Positions 1 to 9,870 are shown, counted from the first letter of the stretch. The stretch is 64,000 nucleotides of DNA from Halalkalibacter krulwichiae (GCF_002109385.1 NZ_CP020814.1:2565501-2629500); one strand, 5' to 3'. Numbers and translations: made by a program. The notes: generated by a model from the letters alone, not told the origin.

Positions 1-1376
1 TCTTTTAACTGTTGATCCGTTAAATGATCTCGGTTTAATCGAATATTACTAGAAATAGTACCGGTATAAAGAAAGGGATCTTGCAAAACGAGACCGATGT
101 TCTCTCTTAATTCCTTATTAGAAAATGTTTCAAGTGGCTGACCATCGATCGTAATCTGTCCACGGTCGAGCTCGTAAAACCTCATTAATACATTAATAAT
201 TGAACTTTTTCCACTACCAGTGTGACCAACTAACGCAACAGTCTCACCGTTTTTCACCGTGAATGAGATATTTCTCAAGACATCGCTCTTACCATCATAA
301 GAAAAAGAAACATCCTTAAATTCAATCTCGCCGTTATGAATAGAAGGTGAGTACTCACCCTGCTGCAAAGGAGCATATTCTTTATAATCCATTAGTTTGA
401 ATACACGTCCTCCTGAAACAATCGCCTGCTGAAACAATGACAAACGCATCATCATTTGATTGACCGGTTCAAAGAAACGATCTATATAATTGACAAAAGC
501 ATATAATACACCGATTTCAACTGGACCAATAAAAGATGTGATCCCAAAAAAGCTTAAAATTAAAATGAGTGCCATAATTGAGATTAAATCAACTGCTGGT
601 CTTAAAAGCAAACCATCGAGCTTCATCGTTTTCATACCAGCTTGTAAATGCTCTTCGTTTACCTCACTAAATTCTTTACGTAACCTACGCTCCTGACGAA
701 ACATTTGTACAATGGACATTCCTTGAATTGTTTCATTCATCTTTGAATTTAACACACTTAATTTCTCACTCATATCCGCATACAAGCGCGAGCTAATTTT
801 TCGATACCATTGCATCAGCCCAAAGATTAGCGGTAATAACACAATACAGAAAAGAGCCAGCGTTGGGTTCAAATAAAACATTGCAATAAAAATCCCAATT
901 AAAAACAAGATATTTTGAACAAAATTCGCTAGTACTGTAAGGTAGAATTCCTTAATGGACTCTGTATCATTGGTGATTCTAGAAATTAATGCTCCAGCTG
1001 GTGTTTGATCAAAGAATTTTAATCCTTGACGTTCCACATTAGTAAACACATCCACCCGTAATTCTTGAACAAGTTTCAAGGAGATTTTTTGAAACATATA
1101 GGCTTGAAAGTAATTAATGACGACAGAGCTCAAATGCAAACCAATGTAAAAGATCGCTAACCATAATAACGGTTCGAATGGAAATTGACGTGGCGTTAAA
1201 TAATCATCAATAAAGATCTTAATTAAAATTGGACCTACCAGTTCAGCTGCTGTTGCAACAATTAGGAGAAAAAAGGCAACGAGTAATGATTTAATATGAT
1301 TTTTTGTATAACTAAGCAAACGTTTAAGTATCGTACGCTGCTCCTTATTCGTTAAAACTTGATCCTTATGTTGCAT
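1..1376 (-). CDS. bmrD: ABC multidrug exporter half-transporter YheH/BmrD (3' end outside window)
   Basis: About 458 codons are present; the C-terminal end lies beyond the left edge. The N-terminal half is a six-helix ABC exporter membrane domain. The nucleotide-binding domain begins around residue 350 and shows a Walker A, GHTGSGKSS, near residue 386. The signature motif and Walker B fall outside the window. The start ATG at 1376 overlaps the end of the upstream exporter gene by 11 bp, so the two are translationally coupled. By synteny and family this is the BmrD (YheH) partner of a BmrC/BmrD heterodimeric drug exporter in the cytoplasmic membrane. Family assignment is secure; the substrate cannot be read from sequence. 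Confidence 0.9.
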   Translation of the reverse strand, partial: MQHKDQVLTNKEQRTILKRLLSYTKNHIKSLLVAFFLLIVATAAELVGPILIKIFIDDYLTPRQFPFEPLLWLAIFYIGLHLSSVVINYFQAYMFQKISLKLVQELRVDVFTNVERQGLKFFDQTPAGALISRITNDTESIKEFYLTVLANFVQNILFLIGIFIAMFYLNPTLALFCIVLLPLIFGLMQWYRKISSRLYADMSEKLSVLNSKMNETIQGMSIVQMFRQERRLRKEFSEVNEEHLQAGMKTMKLDGLLLRPAVDLISIMALILILSFFGITSFIGPVEIGVLYAFVNYIDRFFEPVNQMMMRLSLFQQAIVSGGRVFKLMDYKEYAPLQQGEYSPSIHNGEIEFKDVSFSYDGKSDVLRNISFTVKNGETVALVGHTGSGKSSIINVLMRFYELDRGQITIDGQPLETFSNKELRENIGLVLQDPFLYTGTISSNIRLNRDHLTDQQLK

Positions 1377-3129
1377 TACGCCGCCCTCCTTGTTCCACTA
1401 ACTCTTCTAACTGTTGATGTTCATACATTCTTTGATACCATCCTTCATTTTCCATTAAATCAGAATGTGTACCACGCTCAACAATTTTACCTTGATCAAG
1501 TACGAGAATAAGATCTGCATGCTTTATTGCACTTAAACGATGAGCTGTAATAATTGTCGTTTTGCCTGATCTATTTTGACGGAGAGCATCTAATATCGTC
1601 TCCTCAGTTTTCGCATCAACAGCCGAGAGAGAATCATCCAAAATTAAAATATTCGGATTAGGCAGAAGCGCTCGTGCAATCGAAATTCTTTGCTTTTGAC
1701 CGCCTGATAAAGTAACTCCACGTTCTCCTACAATCGTTGCATAACCTTCTGGAAAGCCAATAATATCATCATGGATGGAAGCTAGTTTACAACTATCAAT
1801 AACTTCATTCATGGACGCTTCCGGTTTTGCAAATGCTACATTATCGGCTATTGTAGCTGAAAACAAAAAGTGGTCTTGCGGCACATGTCCAAATGTCTTT
1901 TTTAAATCATCGAGTCGATACTCATGCACCTGTTTAGCTCCTATTTTGATAACGCCATTAGAAAGGTCATATTCACGTTGAAGTATTCGAATTAAGGTTG
2001 ATTTCCCACTTCCGGTTTTCCCAACAATTCCAAGCGTCTTTCCTTGTTCTAATTTAAAAGCAATATCGGTAAGTGTAGCTTTTTCACTGCCTGGATACGT
2101 AAAATGATCAATTTCCACTGTTACATCACCGGTTACGTTCTCGTTTGTTGCTACCTCATGATCTGTTATGTCCTGCTTTTCAGATAATAAAGCAGATATA
2201 CGATCATTTGAAGCCCTCCCCCGTTCGACAATATTAAATAACCACCCAAAGGCCAACATAGGCCAAATTAACAATCCTAAATAGATGGTAAAGCTAGTCA
2301 GCTGACCAATCGTTAATTCACCACCAATGACAAACCTTGCGCCAAATACGATCGCTAAAAAGTATGAAACTCCAACAATTAAGGAAATCGTAGGATCAAA
2401 CAGTGCATCAATCTTCGCGACTGCTACATTCTTATCTACAACTTCTTGAGATTTTGCTTTAAATCGTTTGATCTCATCCTGTTCCTGTCCGAATGTTTTG
2501 GCTACTCTAACCCCTGTTATACTTTCCTGCACATTATCATTCAATTGAGAAAACGCTGACTGTGCATGATGAAAACGCTTGTGTAATAAAGTTCCATAAT
2601 AACTAGTTAAATACGCCATAAATGGCATGGGAATTAAACAAATAAGAGTCAGTTTCCAACTAATTGTCGTTGCCATCGTAATAATCACAAAGCTCCCCAT
2701 TGTTAAAGAATCAACTAATGTCAAAACACCTTGACCAGCTGTCATTTGGACGGCCCGAATATCATTCGTCGCATGAGCCATTAAGTCTCCTGTACGGTGA
2801 CGCTGATAAAAACGTTGAGACATCTTAGTAAAGTGCACATATAAACGATTACGTAACAGCCTTGCTAACCTAATGGAAGCACCAAAAATCATTATCCTCC
2901 ATACATAGCGGAGAACATACGTTAGTAACCCAACTACTAACAACACAACGATCCACATTAACAATATACTTCCTGTTAGAGTTTCAAGTACAATGTGATC
3001 GACAATGACACCTACAATTAATGGTGGGACAAGAGTAAAAAGAGAAACAAATGCTAAAATAACGATTCCAATTCCATATGCCTTTTTTTCCTGAGAAAAG
3101 AACCACCAAAGATCTTTAAATACACTCAC
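1366..3129 (-). CDS. bmrC: ABC multidrug exporter half-transporter YheI/BmrC
   Basis: Full-length half-transporter of about 587 residues: a six-helix exporter domain followed by a nucleotide-binding domain with Walker A (GKTGSGKST), signature LSGGQKQR and Walker B LILDDSLSAVD. The catalytic Glu after Walker B is Asp, the known asymmetry of BmrC, so this subunit carries the degenerate ATP site and depends on BmrD for hydrolysis. The start chosen is GTG at 3129, 8 nt after AAAGGTG; an upstream in-frame start at 3165 lacks an equally good ribosome site. In B. subtilis bmrCD is controlled by a leader peptide, bmrB; I found no convincing leader ORF upstream here. Confidence 0.9.
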   Translation of the reverse strand: MSVFKDLWWFFSQEKKAYGIGIVILAFVSLFTLVPPLIVGVIVDHIVLETLTGSILLMWIVVLLVVGLLTYVLRYVWRIMIFGASIRLARLLRNRLYVHFTKMSQRFYQRHRTGDLMAHATNDIRAVQMTAGQGVLTLVDSLTMGSFVIITMATTISWKLTLICLIPMPFMAYLTSYYGTLLHKRFHHAQSAFSQLNDNVQESITGVRVAKTFGQEQDEIKRFKAKSQEVVDKNVAVAKIDALFDPTISLIVGVSYFLAIVFGARFVIGGELTIGQLTSFTIYLGLLIWPMLAFGWLFNIVERGRASNDRISALLSEKQDITDHEVATNENVTGDVTVEIDHFTYPGSEKATLTDIAFKLEQGKTLGIVGKTGSGKSTLIRILQREYDLSNGVIKIGAKQVHEYRLDDLKKTFGHVPQDHFLFSATIADNVAFAKPEASMNEVIDSCKLASIHDDIIGFPEGYATIVGERGVTLSGGQKQRISIARALLPNPNILILDDSLSAVDAKTEETILDALRQNRSGKTTIITAHRLSAIKHADLILVLDQGKIVERGTHSDLMENEGWYQRMYEHQQLEELVEQGGRRNAT

Positions 3130-3444
3130 AAACTCTTCACCTTTCTTAAGCTCGCAACCAACCATTGTAACCTCTGCCCAGCAATGAAAATGAACTTTTA
3201 GTACTACTGGGTTATTTCAATTGATTCTAGTACAGTTGCACTTAATTTATATTTTTACCATGATTAAATAAATGGGACCAACTACTTATCAAATAGCTTT
3301 TTATCTAGAGTTATACACTTTCTAAATCTATGCACACACCACACCGTTCGACAACAGTTAATGGCCATACGGTAATTCGGCATTTCCCTTTGTAAACCCT
3401 TTAATCTCCTGAAAAAATTTCGATTCCCGGAACATAAGCCACAG
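3130..3444. other. Intergenic region upstream of bmrC
   Basis: No coding sequence is supported. On the minus strand a weak hairpin (CCCAG pairing with CTGGG across about 25 nt) sits just upstream of the bmrC ribosome site; it could be part of an attenuator, but no leader ORF or U-tract accompanies it. Confidence 0.3.
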
Positions 3445-3470
3445 AAAAAACACCTCAACTGACTGAGGTG
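3445..3470 (-). terminator. Terminator after yneF
   Basis: Seven-base stem CACCTCA/TGAGGTG with a six-base loop, followed on the minus strand by six U residues, 15 bp downstream of the yneF stop codon. Confidence 0.85.
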
Positions 3471-3484
3471 CTTATCCGTCTAAA

Positions 3485-3700
3485 TTATTTAGATTGTTGC
3501 TTTTGCATAGCTTTCATCATTTGATTAATTTTCTTTTGAGATGGGTTTTGTCCCATTTGCATCATCATGACGCGTAGCATTTGTTCATTAAACGGTGGGT
3601 TCTTCTTCAAATAAGACATCATCGTCTTACGTGCTATAAAGAAGCCAATTGCGACACCGGCTAAAACAGCTATTGTATACCCAAGAATATGAATCCACAT
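3485..3700 (-). CDS. yneF: YneF family small membrane protein (UPF0154)
   Basis: 71 residues with one N-terminal transmembrane segment (about residues 5-23) and a conserved Lys/Met/Gln-rich cytoplasmic tail ([15 protein letters not shown]), the hallmark of the YneF/UPF0154 family. Its position after sirA and tkt matches the Bacillus backbone. A strong ribosome site, AAGGAGG, lies at normal distance before the ATG. Function is unknown in the family. Confidence 0.92.
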   Translation of the reverse strand: MWIHILGYTIAVLAGVAIGFFIARKTMMSYLKKNPPFNEQMLRVMMMQMGQNPSQKKINQMMKAMQKQQSK

Positions 3701-3823
3701 AAGTCCAACGTCCTCCTTCGTGCTAACTAAACCTGACCCGTATAATCCGAATCAACCTTATCTATTATATCTTAATGACAAGCGATTTAAAAGCACTTAA
3801 GAAAAATATCATTTTATTTGGAA

Positions 3824-4279
3824 TTAGACTTGATTGGTTTTAAGGATATCTTCTTGTTTTAGCGGTTTTAACCAACCAAAACGATGATCTTCTAATGAAC
3901 AAGCAAAAAAGGAAGGTTCGCACTTTCTTAAAATTTCAAAAAAGATTGTTTCTACATCAAAAGAACCCTCCGCCGTTACATAAAGCGCATCAGAACTAAT
4001 TACAAGCTCTGCTTTGGAATCTCTTTCTTGTATTTCAATAACATGTGTATTTTTCTTTCTTCGATATCCATCATTCTTGGTCAAATCTTGCTTTACTTTT
4101 TGTTGTAAGAGCAGAGTTGGAATAGGCTTAGTGATGTATTCAATTTGTTTTCGGATGATTTGCTTCTGTGGTCCCTTCGCCTTCTCATGTTCAAGAAATA
4201 AATAAAACAGCTTTGATTCCTGTCCGTAATATTGACGAGCAACATCTTCTTCAATAATATAGATTTCATAATGCCTCAT
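3824..4279 (-). CDS. sirA: Sporulation inhibitor of replication SirA (YneE)
   Basis: 151 residues from the ATG at 4279 (MRHYEIYIIEEDVARQYYG), preceded by GAGGGTG. A longer open frame to 4384 exists but has no ribosome site and the family begins here. SirA binds domain I of DnaA and blocks new initiation once cells commit to sporulation; in B. subtilis it is under Spo0A control. Location between tkt and yneF is the conserved one. No Spo0A box was identified confidently in the 170 bp upstream. Confidence 0.88.
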   Translation of the reverse strand: MRHYEIYIIEEDVARQYYGQESKLFYLFLEHEKAKGPQKQIIRKQIEYITKPIPTLLLQQKVKQDLTKNDGYRRKKNTHVIEIQERDSKAELVISSDALYVTAEGSFDVETIFFEILRKCEPSFFACSLEDHRFGWLKPLKQEDILKTNQV

Positions 4280-4403
4280 CAAGGACACCCTCTCATACTT
4301 TATATTTTCTCTATTATACGAAAAGTCTATTAAAATGATTGTCTTAAAAAGGAGCAGATTCCCACTAGTTTTGTCGAACAACAAAATTGATAGACGAAAC
4401 GAA

Positions 4404-4448
4404 TAAAAAATGACTCAATCCAACACTTGTGGTAGTTGGATTGAGTCA
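4404..4448 (-). terminator. Terminator after tkt
   Basis: Perfect 14-bp inverted repeat (TGACTCAATCCAAC and its complement) with a 10-base loop and a U-rich tail on the minus strand, immediately after the tkt stop. Confidence 0.95.
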
Positions 4449-4455
4449 TTTGAAT

Positions 4456-6453
4456 TTATTTTTGTAATAGTACTTTTACTTTGGCAACAATGTTGTCAAC
4501 TGTAAATCCGTACTCTTCCATAATTTTTTCACCAGGTGCAGAAGCTCCGAATTGATCGATTGCTACTACGTCCCCGTGATCTCCTACATATTTCGCCCAT
4601 CCTAAAGAAGAACCCATTTCAATACCTAGACGAACTTTGACATTAGGCGAGATCACTTCGTCTTTATAAGATTGTGGTTGTTTCTCAAAAAGATCCCAGC
4701 TTGGCATACTGATAACATTTGTATGAATGCCCTCTTTCTCTAATACAGCTTGTGCTTCAACTGCTAGAGGGACCTCTGAACCAGAAGCAAGTAATAATGC
4801 ATCTACTTCTCCACTTGATTTCGAAGCAATATAAGCACCATTCTTCACGCCTTCATATGCTAATTCTTTTGTTTGCTCTAATGTTTTTAAGTTTTGACGA
4901 GTTAAAACAAGAGCTGTTGGTGTATCCTTGCTTTCAATTGCTACTTTCCAAGCAGCTGCTGTCTCGTTACTATCTCCAGGACGAATAACAGATAATCCTG
5001 GCATTGCTCGCAATGCAGCCAGTTGCTCGACAGGTTCATGAGTAGGTCCATCTTCTCCAACAGCAATACTATCATGAGTGAAAACATAAATGACAGGTAA
5101 TTTCATTAATGCCGCTAGACGAATAGCTGGGCGTAAGTAATCAGAGAAAACAAAGAATGTTGCTCCAAAGACTTTTAAGCCTCCATGAAGAGCCATTCCA
5201 TTAATAGCAGCTCCCATAGCGAACTCACGAACACCAAACCAAATGTTACGTCCTTCATAATGGTCACGTGAAAAATCTCCAAGTCCTTTCATGTACGTTT
5301 TATTTGAGCCAGCTAAATCAGCTGAACCACCAAATACTTCTGGTACTGAATTAGCAAGAGCATTCAACACTTCACCAGAAGAAGAGCGAGTCGCAACACT
5401 TGAACCTGCTTCATAAACAGGAACTTCTGAGTCCCAACCTTCAGGTAACTCACCAGCAGTCGCTCTTTCAAATTGCGCTGCAAGCTCTGGATACTCTTCT
5501 TTATATTGTGCAAATAATTGATTCCATTCTTGTTCTTTTTTCTCGCCCTCTGCTTTTACTGCAGCGAAAAACTCACGTACCTCAGCCGGAATATGGAAAT
5601 CTTCTTCATGAGCCCATTCATAAGCTGATTTAGTTAGCTTTACTTCATCTTTGCCAAGTGGAGCACCGTGAGATGCAGACTTTCCAGATTTATTTGGAGA
5701 ACCAAAGCCAATAACCGTTTTCACTTCAATTAACGTTGGACGTTCGTCCTGCTTTGCTGCTGCAATTGCTTGTCCTATTTCTTCAAGGTTATTACCATCT
5801 TCTACACGAATAACCTGCCAACCATAAGCTTTATAACGCTCTTCTACATTCTCAGAGAACGAAAGATGCAAATCACCATCAAGAGAAATATCGTTTGAAT
5901 CATATAAAACAATTAGGCGACCTAGTTTCAGATGCGCTGCTAATGAAGCGGCCTCTGCGGATACACCTTCCATTAAGTCACCGTCTCCACAAATAGAATA
6001 TGTATAATGATCTACTACTTCATAATTTTCTTTATTATATGTAGACGCTAAATGACGTTCTGCCATAGCCATCCCAACAGCCATCGCTACACCTTGACCA
6101 AGCGGGCCAGTAGTTGCTTCTACACCTGGTGTATGGCCGTACTCTGGGTGTCCTGGTGTTTTGCTTCCCCATTGACGGAATGATTGTAAGTCATTAATTG
6201 ATAAATCGTATCCTGTTAAATGTAGCAAACTATATAGAAGCATTGAGCCATGACCTGCTGATAAAACAAAACGATCACGGTTAGCCCAATCAGGGTTGGA
6301 TGGATTATGATTCATAAATTTAGTCCATAAGCTGAGGGCCATAGGAGCAGCACCCATTGGCATACCCGGATGTCCAGAATTTGCTTTTTCAATACTATCA
6401 ATTGATAGTGTTCTTATCGTGTTTACAGCTAACTGTTCTACTTGATTCGTCAT
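4456..6453 (-). CDS. tkt: Transketolase
   Basis: 665 residues, normal for the family. The thiamine diphosphate domain shows [12 protein letters not shown] near the N-terminus and the cofactor motif [19 protein letters not shown] near residue 155; the pyrimidine-binding domain carries [12 protein letters not shown]. It transfers two-carbon ketol units between sugar phosphates in the non-oxidative pentose phosphate pathway in the cytosol. It is flanked by its own terminator and preceded by a terminator for ynzC, so it is probably a single transcription unit. The start ATG follows a weak ribosome site (GGAAGGTAG). Confidence 0.97.
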   Translation of the reverse strand: MTNQVEQLAVNTIRTLSIDSIEKANSGHPGMPMGAAPMALSLWTKFMNHNPSNPDWANRDRFVLSAGHGSMLLYSLLHLTGYDLSINDLQSFRQWGSKTPGHPEYGHTPGVEATTGPLGQGVAMAVGMAMAERHLASTYNKENYEVVDHYTYSICGDGDLMEGVSAEAASLAAHLKLGRLIVLYDSNDISLDGDLHLSFSENVEERYKAYGWQVIRVEDGNNLEEIGQAIAAAKQDERPTLIEVKTVIGFGSPNKSGKSASHGAPLGKDEVKLTKSAYEWAHEEDFHIPAEVREFFAAVKAEGEKKEQEWNQLFAQYKEEYPELAAQFERATAGELPEGWDSEVPVYEAGSSVATRSSSGEVLNALANSVPEVFGGSADLAGSNKTYMKGLGDFSRDHYEGRNIWFGVREFAMGAAINGMALHGGLKVFGATFFVFSDYLRPAIRLAALMKLPVIYVFTHDSIAVGEDGPTHEPVEQLAALRAMPGLSVIRPGDSNETAAAWKVAIESKDTPTALVLTRQNLKTLEQTKELAYEGVKNGAYIASKSSGEVDALLLASGSEVPLAVEAQAVLEKEGIHTNVISMPSWDLFEKQPQSYKDEVISPNVKVRLGIEMGSSLGWAKYVGDHGDVVAIDQFGASAPGEKIMEEYGFTVDNIVAKVKVLLQK

Positions 6454-6553
6454 ACTTTCTTCTACCTACCTTCCAAATTAGCTTAATCTAAATGCTATGT
6501 TTATATCTTATACTTTATCCTTTTTTCTTACAAGCATTCAGAAAGAACTTGAA

Positions 6554-6588
6554 GAAAAAATGGCTCAAGTTGATGTACACTTGAGCCA
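6554..6588 (-). terminator. Terminator after ynzC
   Basis: Ten-base stem TGGCTCAAGT/ACTTGAGCCA with an eight-base loop followed by six U on the minus strand; it closes the yneA-yneB-ynzC SOS unit. Confidence 0.92.
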
Positions 6589-6615
6589 TTAATGATTATT
6601 CTATAAACGTATTGT

Positions 6616-6855
6616 CTAATGCATATGCTTATTTTTGTTTTTCTTGCTTTCCTTAAGTGCATCTGGCGTAACATCGTTTCCATTTTCATCAACGACTGTA
6701 ACATTATGGAGCTGATTTTTGAAAGAATTTCGAAAAGTGTCCAAATACTCTTTTCTTAATGTCTGTTGCTCTTTCTCTTCTTGCTTCGTTAGTCCAGTTG
6801 ATTTGGCACGCTTAGATAACTCATTAATTCTATTTATTTTCTCTTTTGATAGCAT
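6616..6855 (-). CDS. ynzC: DUF896 family protein YnzC
   Basis: 79 residues from ATG 6855 (MLSKEKINRINELSK), six bases after AGGTG; the ATG nine bases upstream sits too close to that ribosome site. The Lys/Glu-rich helical sequence and the terminal HMH are typical of the DUF896/YnzC family, which forms a small helical hairpin. It is the third gene of the LexA-controlled yneA-yneB-ynzC operon in B. subtilis; the same order and a shared terminator are seen here. Molecular function is unknown. Confidence 0.9.
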   Translation of the reverse strand: MLSKEKINRINELSKRAKSTGLTKQEEKEQQTLRKEYLDTFRNSFKNQLHNVTVVDENGNDVTPDALKESKKNKNKHMH

Positions 6856-6922
6856 ACATTGCACCTACTTTCAACAACATTCATTTTCCTACTTTACAGC
6901 AATGATCTATCGTTTTCAACTA

Positions 6923-7784
<862 letters not shown>

Positions 7785-7800
7785 TGTAATTCACCTCGAC

Positions 7801-7814
7801 AGAATGTTTGTTCG
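7801..7814. promoter_or_regulatory. LexA box candidate (yneA leader)
   Basis: AGAATGTTTGTTCG matches the Bacillus SOS consensus CGAAC-N4-GTTCG except at positions 1 and 5. It lies between the yneA -10 and its start codon. Confidence 0.5.
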
Positions 7815-7821
7815 TTTTTTT

Positions 7822-7850
7822 ATTTTAATGCGAACACTCGTTTGTGTCAA
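7822..7850 (-). promoter_or_regulatory. yneA promoter
   Basis: On the minus strand TTGACA (7845-7850), a 17-bp spacer and TAAAAT (7822-7827). The spacer contains a complete LexA box, so LexA binding would occlude RNA polymerase. Confidence 0.8.
7831..7844. promoter_or_regulatory. LexA box within the yneA promoter
   Basis: CGAACACTCGTTTG fits CGAAC-N4-GTTYG completely and fills the spacer of the yneA promoter. Confidence 0.85.
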
Positions 7851-7860
7851 CACTAATTTT

Positions 7861-7874
7861 AGAACTAACGTTTG
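7861..7874. promoter_or_regulatory. LexA box upstream of lexA
   Basis: AGAACTAACGTTTG differs from CGAAC-N4-GTTYG only at the first base and overlaps the upstream edge of the lexA -35 element. Confidence 0.75.
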
Positions 7875-7900
7875 CGTTACATATGTTCGCATGATACAAT
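7872..7900 (+). promoter_or_regulatory. lexA promoter
   Basis: TTGCGT (7872-7877), 17-bp spacer, TACAAT (7895-7900). It is 36 bp upstream of the lexA GTG and overlaps two LexA-box-like sequences, consistent with autorepression. Confidence 0.75.
7876..7889. promoter_or_regulatory. Degenerate LexA box in the lexA spacer
   Basis: GTTACATATGTTCG has a perfect right half (ACATATGTTCG) but three mismatches in the left half; it sits in the lexA promoter spacer. Confidence 0.5.
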
Positions 7901-7936
7901 TTAAATAATTAGAAAAGTAAAAGTGAGGTGAGGGAA

Positions 7937-8560
7937 GTGTCAAAACTATCAAAGCGTCAGCTCGAAATACTAGATTTTATAAAAATTGAAGTAAAGAAGA
8001 AAGGGTACCCGCCCTCTGTACGAGAAATTGGAGAGGCAGTTGGACTTGCTTCAAGTTCAACCGTTCATGGACACCTCTCACGTTTAGAGAAAAAAGGCTA
8101 CATACGTAGAGATCCTACAAAACCAAGAGCAATTGAAGTGTTAGATTTAGAGGAGGACACAATTGTTCAGCCTGATCGAAAGACTACATACGTTCCTGTT
8201 CTAGGTAAAGTAACAGCAGGTTTGCCGATTACAGCCATTGAAAACATTGAAGATTATTTACCTTTACCAGAGCATCTTGTTTCAGACGATAAAGCTTACG
8301 TCTTAATCATCCAAGGTGACAGTATGATTGAAGCTGGTATTTTTGATGGAGATATGGTTATTGTTCGTCAACAGCAAACGGCCAACAATGGTGACATTAT
8401 CGTGGCAATGACAGAAGAAAACGAAGCTACTGTTAAGCGCTTTTTCCGTGAAAAGGATTACATTCGATTGCAACCAGAAAATGCAACAATGGATCCAATT
8501 TTACTAAAAGAAGTTACTGTTCTAGGTAAAGTAATTGGTGTGTTCCGTACACTTCATTAA
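7937..8560 (+). CDS. lexA: SOS repressor LexA
   Basis: 207 residues. The GTG at 7937 ([16 protein letters not shown]) is chosen because GAGGTG lies six bases upstream; the GTG at 7928 is inside that ribosome site. The N-terminal winged helix binds SOS boxes ([20 protein letters not shown]), and the C-terminal S24 peptidase domain has the cleavage site Ala94-Gly95 and the catalytic dyad Ser129 (GDSMIEAG) and Lys167 (ATVKRFF). RecA filaments stimulate self-cleavage and derepress lexA, recA and the divergent yneA operon. All key residues are intact. Confidence 0.97.
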   Translation: MSKLSKRQLEILDFIKIEVKKKGYPPSVREIGEAVGLASSSTVHGHLSRLEKKGYIRRDPTKPRAIEVLDLEEDTIVQPDRKTTYVPVLGKVTAGLPITAIENIEDYLPLPEHLVSDDKAYVLIIQGDSMIEAGIFDGDMVIVRQQQTANNGDIIVAMTEENEATVKRFFREKDYIRLQPENATMDPILLKEVTVLGKVIGVFRTLH

Positions 8561-8594
8561 TATTGAAATTTCTTAAATAAATGTAAAAACATGC

Positions 8595-8637
8595 TAGTAG
8601 TACAAACAAAGATCATGGTTTGTACTACTATTTTTTT
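8595..8637 (+). terminator. lexA terminator
   Basis: Perfect 13-bp stem TAGTAGTACAAAC/GTTTGTACTACTA with a ten-base loop followed by seven T residues. Confidence 0.95.
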
Positions 8638-8640
8638 ATA

Positions 8641-8673
8641 CTAGTACTCACCAGCCGCCCGCAGAAAGCAAAG
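8641..8673. repeat. Possible partial copy of a Bacillaceae intergenic repeat
   Basis: The stretch containing CTCACCAGCCGCCCGCAGAA is GC-rich against a very AT-rich background and, from memory, resembles a short GC-rich intergenic repeat common in Bacillus genomes. No second copy is in the window, so this rests on recollection and composition only. Confidence 0.3.
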
Positions 8674-8685
8674 TATATTTTCGTA

Positions 8686-8889
8686 ATGGATGCTTTGCAT
8701 CAATCGTTGTTACGGTCCGATTTTTCGTTAGAAAAACTCTATTATCCGGCCTCTTTTTTCAAAAAATGGATTGAAATGTACGATTTTTCAATAAAAGTAA
8801 TAGAATTTGATTATTTTGGTTATTCTACACCTAACATGGTATGTACTTATCACCCCACGAGAAAACACCTACACCATGTTAAAGGGTGA
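8686..8889 (+). CDS. Unrecognised small ORF after lexA
   Basis: 67 codons from ATG 8686 (MDALHQSLLRSDFSLEKLYY). I do not recognise the family. Composition looks protein-like (aromatic-rich, mixed charge), but no ribosome site precedes the ATG and there is no promoter or terminator of its own. The open frame extends upstream into the lexA terminator, where coding is implausible. It may be a decayed or truncated accessory gene. Confidence 0.25.
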   Translation: MDALHQSLLRSDFSLEKLYYPASFFKKWIEMYDFSIKVIEFDYFGYSTPNMVCTYHPTRKHLHHVKG

Positions 8890-8974
8890 CTTAAAAGCAT
8901 CATTACAAATAAGCGAACAAAATAAACTACGATTATCGCTTCATTATTTTTGGGCTTTTGGTCATCCCTTTTGA

Positions 8975-9202
8975 CTAATGTAACTTATGCTTCTTTAACA
9001 CCTCTTTTTGCTTTATACCCTTCTTGCTAAGATAATTATTTTTCCAACCAGCCCATATAAAATAAACTCCCGACAAGATTGCTACTACGTCATTGACAAA
9101 CTGCTCTGAGATTGTTTGATATCCCAATAAATTTAAGACTGCATTCACGACTGCTAGAATTAAAAAAGCAAACCGTGACATTGACGCTACATCTCGTTCC
9201 AT
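8975..9202 (-). CDS. SPP1-family phage holin homologue
   Basis: 75 residues from ATG 9202, five bases after GGGAGGGG; the GTG five codons upstream lies in the ribosome site. It has two hydrophobic segments (about residues 9-27 and 37-54), then WKNNYLSKKGIKQKEVL, a pattern characteristic of SPP1-type holins. Such proteins form membrane lesions that release phage endolysin. No endolysin or other phage structural gene is adjacent, so it is either a domesticated gene or a prophage leftover. Confidence 0.7.
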   Translation of the reverse strand: MERDVASMSRFAFLILAVVNAVLNLLGYQTISEQFVNDVVAILSGVYFIWAGWKNNYLSKKGIKQKEVLKKHKLH

Positions 9203-9274
9203 TTTTTCCCCTCCCACTACTGTTCTTTCCCTCTCCTTAATGCTAGTCTATGATTGTCCTTGTTAAACATGACG

Positions 9275-9370
9275 AATAACCCTCAACATCAATAGTGTCA
9301 AGGGTTCTTTCTTCTTATAGTTCTGCATGTACTGGTCACGTCGCCACGGATGTACTTGCAATCTAAACAT
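9275..9370 (-). repeat. Displaced copy of the glnA 3' end and terminator
   Basis: This 96-bp segment aligns with 10853-10949 (glnA end plus terminator) at roughly 85% identity in the same orientation. On the minus strand it still reads [18 protein letters not shown], the last 18 residues of glutamine synthetase with T4L and E10R changes, but the stop codon is lost and the frame runs on. The terminator stem (9278-9306) is preserved. It looks like an att-like duplication or the residue of a second glnA. Confidence 0.85.
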
Positions 9371-9398
9371 GTTTCTTCCTATTATATAGTGTCACATG

Positions 9399-9870
9399 TT
9401 AATAAAAACCTGCTAAAAACAATATGAATGAAATGAGTTCTTCATATCGTATCAAGGTTTCTATTTGTGTGGGTTTATTCGAACGTCTCTCTACGGAGAG
9501 GAGTTTAATATTTCCATACATTCTAATACTTCTTAGCTGTGTACTCTTTCCGCTACCGGTTGTTCCACTTATGAACAATGAGGATTCTTTATTAAATCAA
9601 ATGTGATATATACATTATTTAAGTTTTTTCCACAAATAATAGAAATGTATAACCTTTCACGAGCAGTTTAATCTCTTCATATTTCCAAGGGAGTTTGCAG
9701 GGAGAAGATCGATATAAATAATTAAAGTAAATTGTTTGTTGTTCAACTCAAGCATCTTCCCAAATTGTTACTGGAACAACCATTGTTTATTAGTTACTTC
9801 TTTTAGATCTAATCCAATCGGAAAGAGTTTATCATACGATTGGTTCTTAGAAGGAGTTTCATTTATAATA
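9399..9870 (-). pseudogene. Decayed P-loop ATPase, probably FtsK/SpoIIIE-type DNA translocase
   Basis: No intact frame remains, but reading across frameshifts and stops on the minus strand gives protein-like stretches in order: LFPIGLDLKEVTNK (about 9783-9824), LPWKYEEIKLLVKGYTF (about 9640-9700), then NNVYITFDLIKNPH followed by the Walker A region ISGTTGSGKSTQLRSI (about 9525-9590). An ..NPH..SGTTGSGKS.. context is typical of FtsK/SpoIIIE-like ATPases of integrative elements and phages. The end lies 29 bp from the glnA-end repeat, suggesting it belonged to an element integrated there. The family is inferred from motif context only. Confidence 0.55.

Noticed and set aside
3824..4384. Longer SirA starting at 4384
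   Set aside because: The extension has no ribosome site, whereas ATG 4279 has GAGGGTG and fits the family start.
9424..9606. Plus-strand open frame of 60 codons
   Set aside because: The opposite strand carries the Walker A of the decayed ATPase, so the plus frame is its shadow.
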